Source: Hemibagrus wyckioides | Taxonomy: Eukaryota > Chordata > Actinopteri > Siluriformes > Bagridae | Assembly (NCBI RefSeq): GCF_019097595.1 | Contig: NC_080717.1 | Location: 7,342,001 to 7,406,000 of the forward strand | DNA: 64,000 bases | Reading direction: 5' to 3' | In this document: one piece after another, positions 51,546 to 64,000 of the stretch | How the letters are laid out: every line of letters begins with the position of its first letter | Numbering within the stretch: position 1 is the stretch's first letter | Made by a program: the position numbers and the translations under genes | The notes under the pieces: generated by a model | Seen by the model: only the letters and a program-made list of their open reading frames with translations | Databases searched by the model: none | Told to the model about the DNA's origin: nothing

Positions 51546-53325
51546 GATGTTTCTTTTTTTTTAATAGTTTACAAGCAGCAAGTAATTTAAAGACCTCATT
51601 ACACAATTTACATACACATAGTTATGCATAATCAAAAGTGGGTTCCATTATGTATGGCTTACTTGCAAGCTGGAAACATTGCAAAATTGCCAAATGAATA
51701 TTCTAGTATCCCTTTTATGTGAATGAGATAAGAGAAACAATGTTATGCATATGTGTCTAACACTTCTCTACTGAGAACAAAGGGTTTACTGCTAATGTCA
51801 TCACTTTTCAGCTATTCGCCGTTACATTCTGCTGTTTTGATACGGCAGACCTTTTGATTAGTGCACAATGCCTAAGATCCTTTGGTTTGATATGTTTTGA
51901 TAAGACAGTGTGCTACCATGTTAGGAGAATAATTCAGAACCAACAGCTATGCATTTAAGAGGGAAGAAGAAATGCGAGCGTACTGTTATTTCACTACTTT
52001 TAACTGTCAGTGATGATCTTTACAAATGTGGATGATACAAAGAAAAGAGGTCACAGACATATATCGTTGGTTTGTTTCATCAGAATCCTTGTTGTTGTGG
52101 AGGAAATATCCAGCTCTAGGCTTTGTACAGCCTCAAACTCCTGGACATCAAAGATGGAGAAACTCTCTAAGGCCTGAGACGAGTCAGACATGAACCAAGA
52201 AGGCAGCAAGCAGCCTCAAGATTGTAAATTTATAACAATTCACATGAACCAGTACAAGGTTGAGAGCAGGGCTGGCGGTCACTCTGTATCTTGTAACCAA
52301 TTTCAAATAAATTACAGTGAAATCACTGTTACGTTTCTTTCTTTTTTACACTGCAGAAAGATAGACGTGCATAGATTTGGGTTTTTTTTTTTTTAAGACT
52401 CCAAGCTTTATATTGTAAGTACGGAGCTTACACTGGTGAAATTGTTTTAATATCACAAGTGCAAGTTCTTTACTCTTCCCTGAGCAGTTTCATCTGCTCA
52501 TCCAATGCTTGTATCATGTCACTGCACAAGCAGCAAATGGTTCCTCTGCCAACATGCTTCAAATATTCTACAACTGCAAGCCATTTCCAAATGGAAACTG
52601 GTTTTGATATGTATTTTAGTTGTCCCTTTTTTTGGGACAGCAATGGATCTTTCACTGATATGAAACCCTTATACTATATACACAATATTGATATATATCT
52701 AAAAATAAAGACATCTTTGAATAAACTTTCAATAGTTTTTTGCATTTAAAAGGTAAAAAATTTACAACTTTTTGTTGCTTCCCTTTTGTCCTAAAAGGTT
52801 TTTTATTTGAAAAGGTCAACCATGTTATCGAGCATTTCAATATTTATGAGAGAATGGCATTTAACACTGATCTGAACTTTAACTGGATCCCCAGATAGTG
52901 TCAGGCCATGCGGTTAAGACATAACATAATCCACAAGGTAAACCTCATGATTGACTTTACATCATATTACTGCCAGCTTGTTTAACAGGCACCATGGTAT
53001 CCAACATGGTGTAGTCCATGTAAAATGAGTTACTGAAGAAAAAGAGAGGAATCTGAGACAATTATTTGCTAAATATTATATCACCTTTCATCCGAGATTT
53101 TGGATCCAATTTATACGCCAGCATTTTTACAATTATTTTCCATCCTACACACTACAATGTGAAACATGTGCTTTGAGATTTATCTATTTTCAAGCAGTTC
53201 CAAGAGAAATGTTGTTTCAGAATGGATGGAAAGACTAAACAGAAAAGAAAAGATTTATTATCTATACTAGTTGGGAATGTCTTTTTGGCAACATATTTGG
53301 TGTCTAAAGTCAGGTTAGATCCATC
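51546..53325. other. Non-coding stretch, nothing recognised
   Basis: No gene or classified repeat was identified. Confidence 0.4.
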
Positions 53326-53545
53326 ATTGGGTACACAAACACACACACATAGACACACACACGCACACACAAACGCAAACACACACAAACACCCTAGGGG
53401 CAGTTTAACCAATCCACCTACCAGTATGCTTCTTCAGAGACGACACAAAACCAGAGAACTCAGGGGAAACCACAGGCAGTAACCCAAGCTCATAATCAAA
53501 CCGGGGACCTAGGAGCTGAGCAAAAACACTGTGCACTGTGCCAAT
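53326..53545 (-). repeat. Antisense V-SINE-like fragment with CA-rich tract
   Basis: On the minus strand the order is 'ttggcacagtgcacagtgtt', then 'gctcctaggtccccggtttg', then 'gttactgcctgtggtttccc', then a GT-rich run. This parallels a V-SINE head, B box and core in diverged form. Confidence 0.5.
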
Positions 53546-54589
53546 TCATAATAAATTTACAGATGAGAAAACACAAACAATAAAACTTCAAACAGCTACT
53601 TATTTCCACCAAACCATTCCGAGTGTAATGTCCTTTGAAATGTTTCAGGAAAATCAATAAGGGAGTTATTATATTTCATGCTGTGAAATTCCTTATTGGG
53701 GCTTTAATGGCACAACAAAGCAATATTTTCTGGAATCTACTGTAATGCATTTCTAAGTGAAGTAATGTGCTCTAAATTTTAAGCATGTGCTTGCCAACTT
53801 CATAAGAGACATTACAGAAAATCATTGATTTTATTGTAATAATCAAGTAGCAGGACTGAATAGAATTGTGTTAGAAATATATGTATTGGCCATCACTAAC
53901 CTTTTGCTTGATTTATTTAAAATGGACATTCATTCTAATCAGTATTTTTCCACGTTTCATTGTAAATGTTTTGCTTTATTGTACTCGTCTGTAAAAATGA
54001 TAAACAACTTCCTAGCATAAAATGTGACCTTCAGGATAAAAAATAAGGTAATACAATGGAAAGAAATAAGCATACATATGTAGTTGCTCAAATGCCAGAT
54101 ATAAATAAATGAATATAATTTACAAGTATAAAGTTAGACATACAGTACATTTGGGTGATTGGCAAGGTATTATTAAAATGTTAGACTGTCATACTTTTCT
54201 TGTTTACAGAAAATTGAATAAAATTTTTAAAAAGCCATTTATTATTAAGTTTAGGTTATGTGGAGTGTCTGCCAGGGGTTAGGGTTGAATAAGATGTTAT
54301 GATGGCAATGATACAAAACTGGGATTTATATCAGCACTGCTGCCAGAGTTGTTGTTAATTAATCAACACCTTATCAGATACAAGAGTTATTCAAGGTCAC
54401 CTGGACCTGCTATTTAGTTCATCCATGCGGCAATATATACTAGTATAATATCATTCTTTATTGGATCATACAGTACATGTGGAAATAAGTGTACACAAAA
54501 CATATTTTAGCATTGTTACCTTTCTGTATAGTATTGTTTTGATCTAGATTATTCAGTTACCTGCAATGTTCTTCAAAAACCTGAAATCC
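53546..54589. other. AT-rich non-coding stretch, nothing recognised
   Basis: No gene or classified repeat was identified. Confidence 0.4.
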
Positions 54590-54850
54590 TGCCATTGTAC
54601 AAACTAACAGATACTACCGGTAGCATCTTAAGTGACTTTTACACAACAGGATCTTGAAAAAAGACCAGATATCATTTTCTCCAGGTATCAAGTGTCTAAC
54701 TGTTCCCACAGTAACTTCAGATTCTTGATGTTGGTTGATAGGAGTGAATCCTCTGCTGGTGTAGCCTCAAGGCTTGGCATTCTGAGATGCTTTTCTGCTT
54801 TGTAAAGAGTGATTGTTTGACTTACCATAGCCTTCAGGAACAGGTGTACT
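54590..54850 (-). mobile_element. Decayed Tc1-like fragment ('tcctaataaa' family)
   Basis: The reverse complement carries 'ctgaaggctatggtaagtca', 'agcatctcagaatgccaagc', 'cagcagaggattcactccta' and 'tcaagaatctgaagttactg', in the order of the family transposase. It is parallel to the copy at 63057-63700. No ends remain. Confidence 0.55.
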
Positions 54851-56405
54851 CATTCAAGTTGCTTGTGAGGGTGTATACAGTATATGTTTACTATGACTCC
54901 TGTCATCATAATCAACATTATATTAATATATTATGGATATTCCAATAATATTATAGATGTTGCATATTGAGATACGATACAAATGAAATACGAGTGCCTT
55001 GTTTAATTGACATTTTTGATTGTGATTTATGAATAGGATAGATGAAAATACATCAGTTCCTTAAATAAACAAGTAGTATACTTTGCAAAGATTCCTCATT
55101 TTAAGGAATTCCTAGGAACATTGCATGTATATATGTATATATGTGAACTTTCATACTAAACTCTATATACAGTAATGTTTTTGAACCAGCATGCTTAGAG
55201 CCAAGACTGGACCGGTGAAAGCCTCACATGAACATGTCCTAATTTCTGTGTAAAGAACATTAATGACTCACAGGGCAATTATTTACAGTGCTACTTTATT
55301 ATATCGCAATTAACTGTCATTTGAGGAGCCTTGTGAAGGGAAACTACAGAGGTTTATCACGCAGCTTTCTAATTTCTGCATTCATACATCACAGGCATCA
55401 TTTATTGCATCATGAGTATGTCTATGGGTGCTATCACAGGATGACTAAGATCTTTTATGGTTTTATTTTTTTGGATATTAATGTAAAAATACACCCAATT
55501 CAAAATGTAGGTAGGCTTTATATTCATTCTTTTAAATCATTAGTTTATTCCTTAATGAAGCTTGTTATAGTCTTAATGTCTTAAAATTTGAATCTGTCAA
55601 AAAGAACAGATTTCTGATCAAAATGTCTGCTGTTTAAGCCTAAACACATTAGATGAAAACTGCATTTGAAATGAGTTGCTATTTTCTGTGTAATATCTTT
55701 CCAGTTACCTCAGCATATTCCATTTCAAAAGTTATCAAAAGCATTTTCCATGCATTATTCAAGTCCAGCCACATGTGAAGAACTTTTTCCCTGGTGGCAA
55801 TTGGGACAAAATACCTTTTATCAAGTGAATTCATTTATTAAACCTTTTCATGCCGAAAAATATGCAGCTTTATGTCACTGCATAATATTGTCAGCAATAC
55901 CTCACTTTCCTTGAGTGTCATCACTCGTCTAAATTGTATGGTTGTGCCAGCAGCGCTGCAAAGCACATCATCAGTGTTTATTCATGCTAGATCCAACCCA
56001 TTTTAATAGGTCAACCAAAAAAACGATGGTTTAAAAGTATTACAAGATGAAAATATAGCTGTATTGAATTGATGACTGAGGCAGAAATCAGATTTGCACC
56101 GTGTCAGGTGTGTGAAGACGAGACAGACTCAAGCTACAGGCTCAGCAGCTGAGTACATCAGTTTTACCAGCTCGAGTCTGCGAGTGAGGCAAGGCAGGCG
56201 AAAGGTAGATGAATTTTAGTTCAAGTGATCCTAATGAGACTTGGCACTAATGAATAACAGCCGAGTGTCGGCTGCCTACTGCAGTGCAAATCCAGACTGT
56301 CTGAACATTCCAAATTTTCATCATTTGATTCATTGTATCTACACATCTAATCCAATCCTGAGATTTATGGACTCTGTAATGTAAAGAATTTAATGTATAT
56401 AAATA
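54851..56405. other. Repeat-poor non-coding block
   Basis: I see no gene. The part 55590-56280 is of mixed composition without visible repeats and could be a conserved non-coding element (inference from appearance). Confidence 0.3.
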
Positions 56406-56407
56406 TA

Positions 56408-56960
56408 CACTACCAGTCAAAAGTTTGGACACACCTTCTAATTCAATGTTTTTTGTTTAGGGATTTATTTTCTACATTCTAGAACAATACTGGAGATTTC
56501 AAAACTATGAAATAACACACATGGACTTGAGTGATCCATGTGTAATGACAACAAAAAACAGTCAGTTGTTATTTTAAGACACGAAGGTCAGGTGTTCTGG
56601 AATAGTTCTTGCAAGAACAGTATTGTCAAGTGCATTTGCAAAACCCATCAAGCACCATGATGAAACTGGCTCACATGAAGACCATCCCAGTAAAGCAAGA
56701 CCAAAACTGACCTCTGCTGCAGAGGAGAAGTTCATTTAGAGTTACCAGCCTCAGAAATCACCAATTAACAGCACCTCAGATTAGAGTCGTTATGAAGGCT
56801 TTACAGAGCATCAGTAGCAGACATATCTCAATATCAACTGTTCAAACGAGATTATTGTGTATTTCGGCCGCCTTCAGCATTGTTTTACAATGTAGAAAGA
56901 AATAAACATCAGGAAAGACCATGGAATTAGAAGATGTGTCCAAACTTTTGACTGGTAGTG
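56408..56960 (+). mobile_element. Tc1-type MITE, copy C (553 bp)
   Basis: It has the same ends, length and orientation as copy B, with TA at 56406-56407 and 56961-56962. It differs from B at scattered positions only. Part of the transposase RED-type region is retained in broken form. Confidence 0.92.
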
Positions 56961-57224
56961 TATATATATGTATATGTATATCCATTTCCAATATGTAAAC
57001 CCATAATGTATTTTGTCTTTGTGATAAATGTGAACAAAAAATATGTATTGATAGAAATATAAAAGAATGATTTTAAAAAGAAAAAAGTATTTGAAAACCA
57101 CAGATCAACAACGTTGCTACTTGCATTTGGCTAGGATGTCTAAGGTAAGATGTTATTAGCTTATACGCAATTGTTACACAAATTTGCCTCGTTCCTCTCG
57201 TCATATCATCTTCAATTTAAAAGA

Positions 57225-57930
57225 TCTCACTTATGGATTAAGTTTTCAATGGGATTCAAGTCAAGACATCGTCTAGGTCATGCAAGGACTTCTTGAGTTC
57301 AGTTGGCTGTATTTTTTTGAGGTTGTTGTCTTGCTGAAACTTCCATCTCCTCTCCAGATTCCATTTATCAGACGATGAGATTAAATTCTCCTTTAATATG
57401 TCCCAGTACATCTCTCCATGACATGACATGTAATACCTCAGTACCTTTTGCAGAGAAGTGTCCCCATATCATGACACTCCCTCTGCTGTACTTCACTGTA
57501 AGTATTGTGTTCTTGGGCTTATAAGCTCTAACCTCATTCCTTCAAAAACTGATGAGCTGAATTATTGACAAATCATGCTTGTTTTGTTTCACTGCAACAG
57601 ATATATTGGTACAAAAGGTTGCCTGAATGCTTGACATAAAACATATTGAATTATTATTTTTTTGCCAGAAGGAGTTTGGTGTGGGATGTAAGAACAGCAA
57701 TTAATTTGGTGCAGTTCATTGCTTATTGCCCTAACTGTTCTTCCTGCTGCTTTCAGGTCATCCTACAACTCTTTTCAAGCCTCCTGGCTTTTCTCTATCA
57801 AATCAGTTAGAGTCAAAGGGATGTTTGACTCAACTTTGCAGATTTTTCCATTTGAGTGTTGTTGAGTAACGTTCTCCTTGAGAAATTTAGAAAGTTCCAT
57901 AAACATCAACCTTTTTGGCTTTTCATATAC
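57225..57930 (-). mobile_element. Tc1-like transposase remnant
   Basis: The minus strand reads 'VKYSRGSVMIWGHFSAKGTE' near 57445-57505, which is the glycine-rich box of a Tc1-like transposase. Near 57240-57280 it resembles the 'DLNPIENL' motif before and around the third catalytic residue in damaged form. Upstream parts (57560-57920) are too decayed to place. Ends were not found. It belongs to a lineage different from the MITE family next to it. Confidence 0.65.
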
Positions 57931-59474
57931 AGATTATGAAATTCTATGACTTTTCTAGGGAAATATAATGTAGTTTTTCTAATAACTACATATTGTTATA
58001 CATATATACACATTCTTCTGTATGAATAAATAGAAGTAAAGAAGATGTGTGAAGTAAGAGGATGAGAAATGAGAAATCTTCATACACTAGCCCACAGCTT
58101 ATATTAAATAATTCCATAATATCACAAGCTTTAGCTTGGCATAATACTTTTTTTATTGTCTAGGGGATGGTTTCATTTAATCCCTATAATAACTGAATAA
58201 CAAAAACCATAGGATGTACCGTGCTTTGTGTAAGTATATACCTCCTTCACCACTTTAACTTTCTGCCTTTTTTTGGTGTACATACATTCTGTGTATACCA
58301 AGTAAATAGGTCTTGTAGTTATGTAGTATGGACCTTCTGAGCTAACTGAGGGCTGTTGTTTCAGACCCTGCTTGTGATTAGATGCCAGTTGGAATTGTAA
58401 AGCTAGTGATCTAAGCTCAGCGCTGTGCCCTCTATCATGTTCCCTTGTTTCTTAACACTGAGAAGGGCGTGTGACAGGGGCATTTATTTAACAAGGAAGA
58501 AAGGCAGGGTCTTGACCTGTGCTCTTGATCGGCCAGTTTCATTCCAGTGCTACCAGGAGGATGAGATTGTAAGCCATAAATAAAAGAAAAGTGTCTTACT
58601 GATTGAACTACTTTAAAGACATAGTTTCTGTGTGGGGAAAAAAAAAAGAAACAAGTTGAATGTTTCATTGTTTCTTTCCTAACTATTTGGCCCTTAGAAT
58701 CAGTGCTTTATCTCAGACAAGTACACTTTCTACACATTCTGTATGCATAAGAGTGTGTAAGCATGCGTACATGCATGCATGTACTCCACATCGACATGAA
58801 AGCCTGAGGGCTAGAAGCTATTGTGATCTCCCCTTTGGGGTTATGTGTGACCAGTGCTGGCTGCTGCAGCAAAACATTTCCTTGAACATTTCTCTAGGCA
58901 AAAGAACCACTTTGAGCTACTTTCTCTCATTTTCCTTCATCATTCGTTTTACCCGATGTGGTATTTAAATGTTTCAAATCTTGACCTCATTTTTTTCTCT
59001 CTGAAGCCACACATCAGTAGCATTCTTCTTCTGGCAGGGTTACTGCTGGCTGAGGGACATGTGTTTCGACCTCATTGCAGGATTTTGGAGCTATCTTTGT
59101 CATTTTTCTTTTTTTCTTTTTCAATAAACTTAAATAACCTAATATAATCAGCATAATATTGTTCTTAAAGTGTGTCCTGTAATTAACACTATTTTGCATT
59201 GGGGATCATTCATTTACTAAGGTCATATGATCTGTGTTAGGTGGTCAGGGGTTAATTACTCACCAGCTGCAGTGCACAGGGGACAGATTGAATTACTGCC
59301 TTCATTATCTGTTATATTAAGATTGGGATCAAGTTTGAATTAAAAGTGCTACAGACTCCCATGGTAATATCACTCCCAGTCAAATTGAGTTTTAGTTATA
59401 TCAAGCCTGCAGAGTTGATACAAATTAAACATACAGGAATTAGATCCAGGGAGGCTGAGCTAAAAATTACAGCC

Positions 59475-59476
<2 letters not shown>
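57931..59476. other. Non-coding stretch, nothing recognised
   Basis: Only short chance open frames occur. Confidence 0.4.

Positions 59477-59524
<48 letters not shown>
59477..59524 (+). repeat. (AT)n microsatellite
   Basis: Perfect AT run of about 24 units. Confidence 0.95.
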
Positions 59525-59527
<3 letters not shown>

Positions 59528-60237
59528 TAATTACATTAGTTTTATGTGGTTGCTCTTAGTTTTCTACTTGCTCAAAATTGACCCTAAAGTAAGATTTATT
59601 TTAGATTTGCAACTTGCTTCTGCTACAAGAATAACATAGTATAGGAGATATGCGAGGTCAGAGATGTGTGAGGTCAGTAGCATGCTCTTGCACAGATCTG
59701 TTCTAATGTTATTTTCAGTGTTCTGCTTCATTGTTTTCCCGGATAGCGTGTCACGTGTTGTACCATACAGTATTAGTTTCATATATACATAAAGAGACTG
59801 TAAAGTACATCTTAACAAGGCAGACAATGTTAAGATTATTTTTATTATTAATTTCTTACTTTAAATGAATATAAAAAAATGTCATTTCAATATGTTTGTT
59901 TGAATGTGAGTTTTTAACACTAGCCAAATACAAATAAAACCTTATTATTTTGTATTTCTTAACCCAAAGCCCTGCAAAAAATAACATTTTAGTGATAATA
60001 CCTTGAACATACCAATGATTTTATTATTAAATATTTCCTTTGTGATATGATTACAATAAAACAAAAAACATTTGAAGATTATTAAGCTTATATCAAGACT
60101 ATTTTTAAGCTTTAGATTTTATTATCATTATTATTAAGCAGTGGATGGATATATTGTATTGTGCACTCATTTCATACTGCCATGTCTTGTGTAGACCTAA
60201 CATTGTTGTATCACACTCTATACATCACTCTGAGCTT
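59525..60237. other. AT-rich non-coding stretch, nothing recognised
   Basis: No gene or classified repeat was identified. Confidence 0.4.
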
Positions 60238-60400
60238 AAGAATGGGCTGGAAAGTTGTGACCCAGCAAATCCCACCACCACCAAGCTGCCACTGTTGGGT
60301 TTTCGCTAGGAGCTTAACCCTCGGCAGCTTAATTGTATCCTGTCACAACTGTAAGCCACTTGGATAAAAGTGTCAGGCAAATGAATAGAGGTAAATGTAA
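60238..60400 (+). mobile_element. 3' half of the tRNA-derived SINE family seen at 17575
   Basis: The segment has 'caccaccaagctgccactgt', 'aggagcttaaccctcggcag', 'tgtaagccacttggataaaa' and 'gtgtcaggcaaatgaataga', matching the body of the copy at 17575-17760. The tRNA head is missing or decayed. Confidence 0.7.
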
Positions 60401-60846
60401 ATGTACAATTACTGACTGTAGTCTGTTAGTTGCTACGCACCCACTATGCCATCAGGGGAAAGAGACCACTACAGGGACCACCGCTGATTATTTGTGACTT
60501 TGAGGGCCTTGAAAATACAAGCATATCATAGAAACCAATGTTCTTGGTGATTTACACTGATTTATGCTGAAATGCATATTAATACATTACTAACTCTGTA
60601 AATTACTGCAATGCAAACAGGACTTTCAATTAGCCTTTCAGTTATTAAAAAAATGCACCATATCAGGAGAAAGAATTTGTGGGTCTCTGCAGTGGTCGAG
60701 CTGCATTATTGGAAGATTTAGCACAAAGACTGCTTAGAAGGCACTGTCTCTCTATTTAGTTTCGATTTTTTTCATTTTCAGCTGTTCATGAGCTTTACCT
60801 TTTATGGAGTTTTGTGAGTGTTGGAGTCAGTAAATGACTGAATCTG

Positions 60847-61203
60847 GGCAGCACGGTAGCTTAGTGGTTAGCACTGTTGCCTCACAGCAAGTAGGTCCTG
60901 GGTTCGAACAGGCAGGGGTCTTTCTTTGTGGAGTTTGCATGTTCTCCCCGTGCCTGTGTGGGTTTACTCTGGTTTCCTCCCACAGTCCAAAAACATGTAC
61001 AACTGATTAGGTTGATTGGTAATTCTAAATTGCCCATAGGAGTGAGTATGTGTGATTTTCTGTCTATATGTGGCCCTGCGATGGACTGGTGACCTGTCCA
61101 GGGTGTACCCCCGCCTTTCGTCCTATGTGCGCTGGGATAGGCTCCAGCAGACCCCCGTGACCCTAATTAGGAATAAAGTGGGTATAGACAATGGATGGAT
61201 GGT
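60847..61203 (+). mobile_element. Full-length V-SINE with perfect 21-bp target duplication
   Basis: The 357-bp element has a tRNA-like head (60848-60910, 'gcttagtggttagcactgtt' with B-box-like 'gggttcgaac'). The vertebrate-conserved core is 'ggagtttgcatgttctcccc' with 'gtttcctcccacagtccaaa'. The LINE-related tail includes 'ggactggtgacctgtccagg' and 'gcgctgggataggctccagc', ending in ATGG repeats. It is flanked by an exact 21-bp direct repeat at 60826-60846 and 61204-61224, showing retrotransposition by a LINE partner. Confidence 0.93.
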
Positions 61204-61224
61204 GTCAGTAAATGACTGAATCTG

Positions 61225-63056
61225 TCAACAGTTTTCCTAAACCAAACAAAACAAAACAAACACAAAAACAGGGATGACCCACAGTGTAATAAATTACAAG
61301 GTCCACTGTAATTAATTGTAAAAAAGTCTGTATTTGGTTTTGCAAAAAAAAAAGTTAGATTCATAGTAAACTATGTGATTTTGGCTGCCATCTTTGTTTT
61401 TAATCTGCAATTCCCTTCTCACAATGCTTCAGAATTCAATAGACATGGCTGGGTGAACCGTAAAAAACTAAGAAACCTTATTTTGAATGATTTTTCCCTA
61501 AAGTGCTCTCTACCTATAAGAGGGAGCACCCTGATGATCAGTTCTAGTGTGGATTGTCTTATTAATTTTAAAGCACAAGCAGCAGCGTGAGCATTGTCTC
61601 CCATGGGGCAGACCGCTCCACGCCACGCTTGAGCGATAATGACAGGCCCTGTCAAACCCATTTAATGAAAAGCTCCAGAAAGTTCTTCGTCCGTCAGTCG
61701 ACACATTCCTCATCACCGGGCAGACAGCTGCTGCTTATGAGGGTAGAATGGCAGGCCATCTCTGTCATCACGCTAGAACTCGGAGCTGCGAAATTACGAG
61801 ACATTGATATTAATTGACAGTATGAACCGTCATGATGGTAGACAAAGAAGGGGAATATTGTATAAAGTGTTCAGTGATAATGATTCATTATTTGGTTTGA
61901 CTTTGATATCTAAACCCTTCTGAAAAGACGCTGCACAATCTCTTTGAATATTCACTCTAGAGTCATCAACAATATTGAGACCAATCATATGCATACAGAC
62001 TAGGACAATTGCATGTACATACAGAATAGGTCACAGTTCTATAAATAATCAACAAAAATACTCACAAATTCCTACAATAGGATATTCCTCCTATTTGAAC
62101 AATACCTCTAAAAGGAAAAGGCAGAGGTGGTTTAATAATTCATACTTTGTTCCATTAAATCTTTCATTGTCACATTTTTTTTATGGCTTTTGTTGGTTGA
62201 TATTCAGCTCATGAGCTGACCCGAGTGCAAAACACGGGCCTGTTTTTTTTTTTTTTCAATAATGCTCCATTTACAAGATTTTCCTTTTCCCTAGATAAAC
62301 AGAATTGCATTCTGGTGTCCTTAATTTGTGGATTGGTGAGCATTTTGACTTGTGTAGGAAAAAAGTAATTCCCAGGCCCAATGCACTTATCGAACTGGGA
62401 ACTGTAAGTGCTATATTAAACCATGTACAATGTCTGTTAACCTTCACCCTCACTTTATGGTCAAATGCCCTGCTCACTGAACCTGTAGTGCAGGCTTCAA
62501 GCTCTGAATAAAAAATAAGCTTCCTTACTGGATTTTTTAAACTTTTAATCTCTCATTTTTACATATAAACCTCCACATAACCATTGCTTTTTTTTGTGTT
62601 ATGATGTTTATCATGACTGCTGACCAGGTCTGTGGTCAGGATGGAATTTCTTATTAAATGTCAGTCTGTAATCCAAAATGTACCTTTTCAATAAGACTCA
62701 GGCAAACATTTTGTGCTTAAGTTTAACCTTAATCACCTCATTGTCAGTCCATACGCATTTATACAAGCTTATTATTTCAACTTAATAACTCATTATGTCT
62801 AGATACAATGTCATTATTTTGACTTAATGACTTGTTATTTTGACTTAATAACTTATTTTTTACTTAATAACTTATTTTTTTCAAGTATTTTTCTTATCTA
62901 TCAAGGAGCCTAATTTGTTGAATACTGAGTAAAAATTAGTATGCTGTGTGGTATTATGTATGTATGCCAGACAGTGCTTTAGCAGAATTTATTACAGACA
63001 GACAGACAGACAGACATACAGACATGCACACACACACACACACACTTTATGATTTT
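61225..63056. other. Non-coding stretch with candidate conserved block and microsatellite
   Basis: I see no gene. The part 61560-61830 is more GC-balanced than its neighbours and repeat-free, making it a candidate conserved element (inference). Simple repeats are (GACA)n at 62995-63015 and (CA)n at 63026-63046. Confidence 0.35.
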
Positions 63057-63700
63057 TTATTAGGAATATCCTATTAATATGGTGTGTGACCCTGCTATGT
63101 TCTCCGCCTCCGTTTTTTAGGCATGGATTTTACAAAAGGTGTAGAATCTTCTAAAGGTGTTAACCACCTTTCTACTCTATACCAAAGGTGCTCTACTGGA
63201 TTCAGATCTGATGACAGGAAGACTATTGTCATGTTCAGGAACTCATTTCGCCACAGCTTGTGCTTTGTGACATTGTGTCTTGCTACACTGAGTCTGTGCT
63301 GACTGTATCCTCAGATTCCTGTTACTGGCTGACAGGAGTGGGACTTGATATGGTCTTCTGCTGTTGTAGCTCATCTGCCTGAAGATTTGACATGTTGTGC
63401 ATTAATAGATGCTCATCATGGCTATAACAAGCGACTATTAGAGTTACCATAGTCTTTCTGTCAGAACTGACCCGTTTAGCTATTCTCCATTCTGTAAAAG
63501 CTTTCTCCTTAAAAAGGTGTTTCTACACAACTTACTCAAATCAGCCTTTCTGGCACCAACAACCATTTGAGATCATATTTTAGCCCCATTTTAACTTCTT
63601 GACTTCTGCATGATTTTATGCATCGTAACTGACTGATTAAAATAATTGCACGAATGAACGTGTGCATGTGTTCCTAATAAATTGGCTGTTGACACTTATA
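63057..63700 (-). mobile_element. Internally deleted Tc1-like element ('tcctaataaa' family)
   Basis: It starts 'tattaggaatatcctatta' and ends '...gttcctaataaattgg', degraded inverted ends of a teleost Tc1-like family. On the minus strand the order is the leader ('cataaaatcatgcagaagtc'), the DNA-binding part ('ggttgttggtgccagaaagg'), the middle ('cagcagaagaccatatcaag') and the last catalytic region ('ttcctgtcatcagatctgaa', 'tccagtagagcacctttggt'). At about 640 bp it lacks much of the central region and the frame is broken throughout. Confidence 0.7.
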
Positions 63701-64000
63701 TATGTTTAATCAATGGCAAGCTACTTGAATGAATTCTGTCAACAAATTGGGTGTCGTTGGTGAAAATATTATTTATAATCATGATGAATACACAACTTGA
63801 CATGGCAACTCGTGTGAAAATAACAAGTAGTCAAAATAATTACAGTTTTTCTTTTTAAAAACTGTTGTCTAGGTTGTTGATTCTCTACATGTTTACCTTC
63901 TCTACTTCTCAATATGCATACTTGTAACATTGTTCTTGACATATTTTCACCAGGCTTGTGTGTCCGGAAAGTGTTTTCAAGTGGTTTTTGCATTTTCATC
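63701..64000. other. Non-coding sequence to the window end
   Basis: No gene or repeat was recognised. Confidence 0.4.

Overview
The window looks like teleost fish nuclear DNA, probably ostariophysan and possibly catfish. The evidence is a single-exon vertebrate neuronal gene (slitrk2), AT-rich sequence with long di- and trinucleotide microsatellites, many unrelated Tc1/mariner lineages with vertebrate IR/DR architecture, a hAT element, V-SINE and tRNA-derived SINEs, and a decayed L1. No bacterial or viral organisation is visible. Species assignment is inference only.

Layout. The only host protein-coding gene I can support is slitrk2, on the minus strand with its CDS at 31333-28772. It encodes 853 residues: signal peptide, two leucine-rich-repeat blocks, one membrane segment and a tyrosine-containing tail. 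Its 5' flank (31334-32100) is rich in CpG and carries two long alternating purine-pyrimidine tracts. About 28 kb on each side is gene-free apart from mobile elements, as expected for a developmental or neuronal gene in a gene desert. Several repeat-free blocks of balanced composition could be distal regulatory elements, but this cannot be shown from one sequence.

Mobile elements dominate the rest. From left to right: a Tc1-like remnant (about 640-1330); a decayed SINE (5440); a palindromic-ended element (about 7552-8697) interrupted by a 553-bp MITE (7683-8235); next to it a full-length Tc1-like transposon (8704-10323) with an uninterrupted 340-residue DD34E transposase; a Tc1 remnant (12380-12640); a decayed L1 (about 12650-15140) containing a SINE with a 19-bp target duplication; further SINEs at 17.2, 17.6 and 22.2 kb; Tc1-like fragments at 15.2 and 19.7 kb; a Tc1-like copy inserted inside a TA microsatellite (32756-34004); a second MITE copy (34941-35493); a hAT element with a perfect 8-bp duplication (40298-41435); a second Tc1-like copy (43109-44330); a third MITE copy (56408-56960); Tc1 remnants at 54.6, 57.2 and 63.1 kb; and a V-SINE with a perfect 21-bp duplication (60847-61203).

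The elements do not form a pathway with slitrk2; they record successive insertions around it. I found no convincing previously undescribed system. The most informative oddities are one SINE body joined to two different tRNA heads (Glu and Gly), the apparently intact Tc1 transposon, and the nested insertions that allow relative dating.
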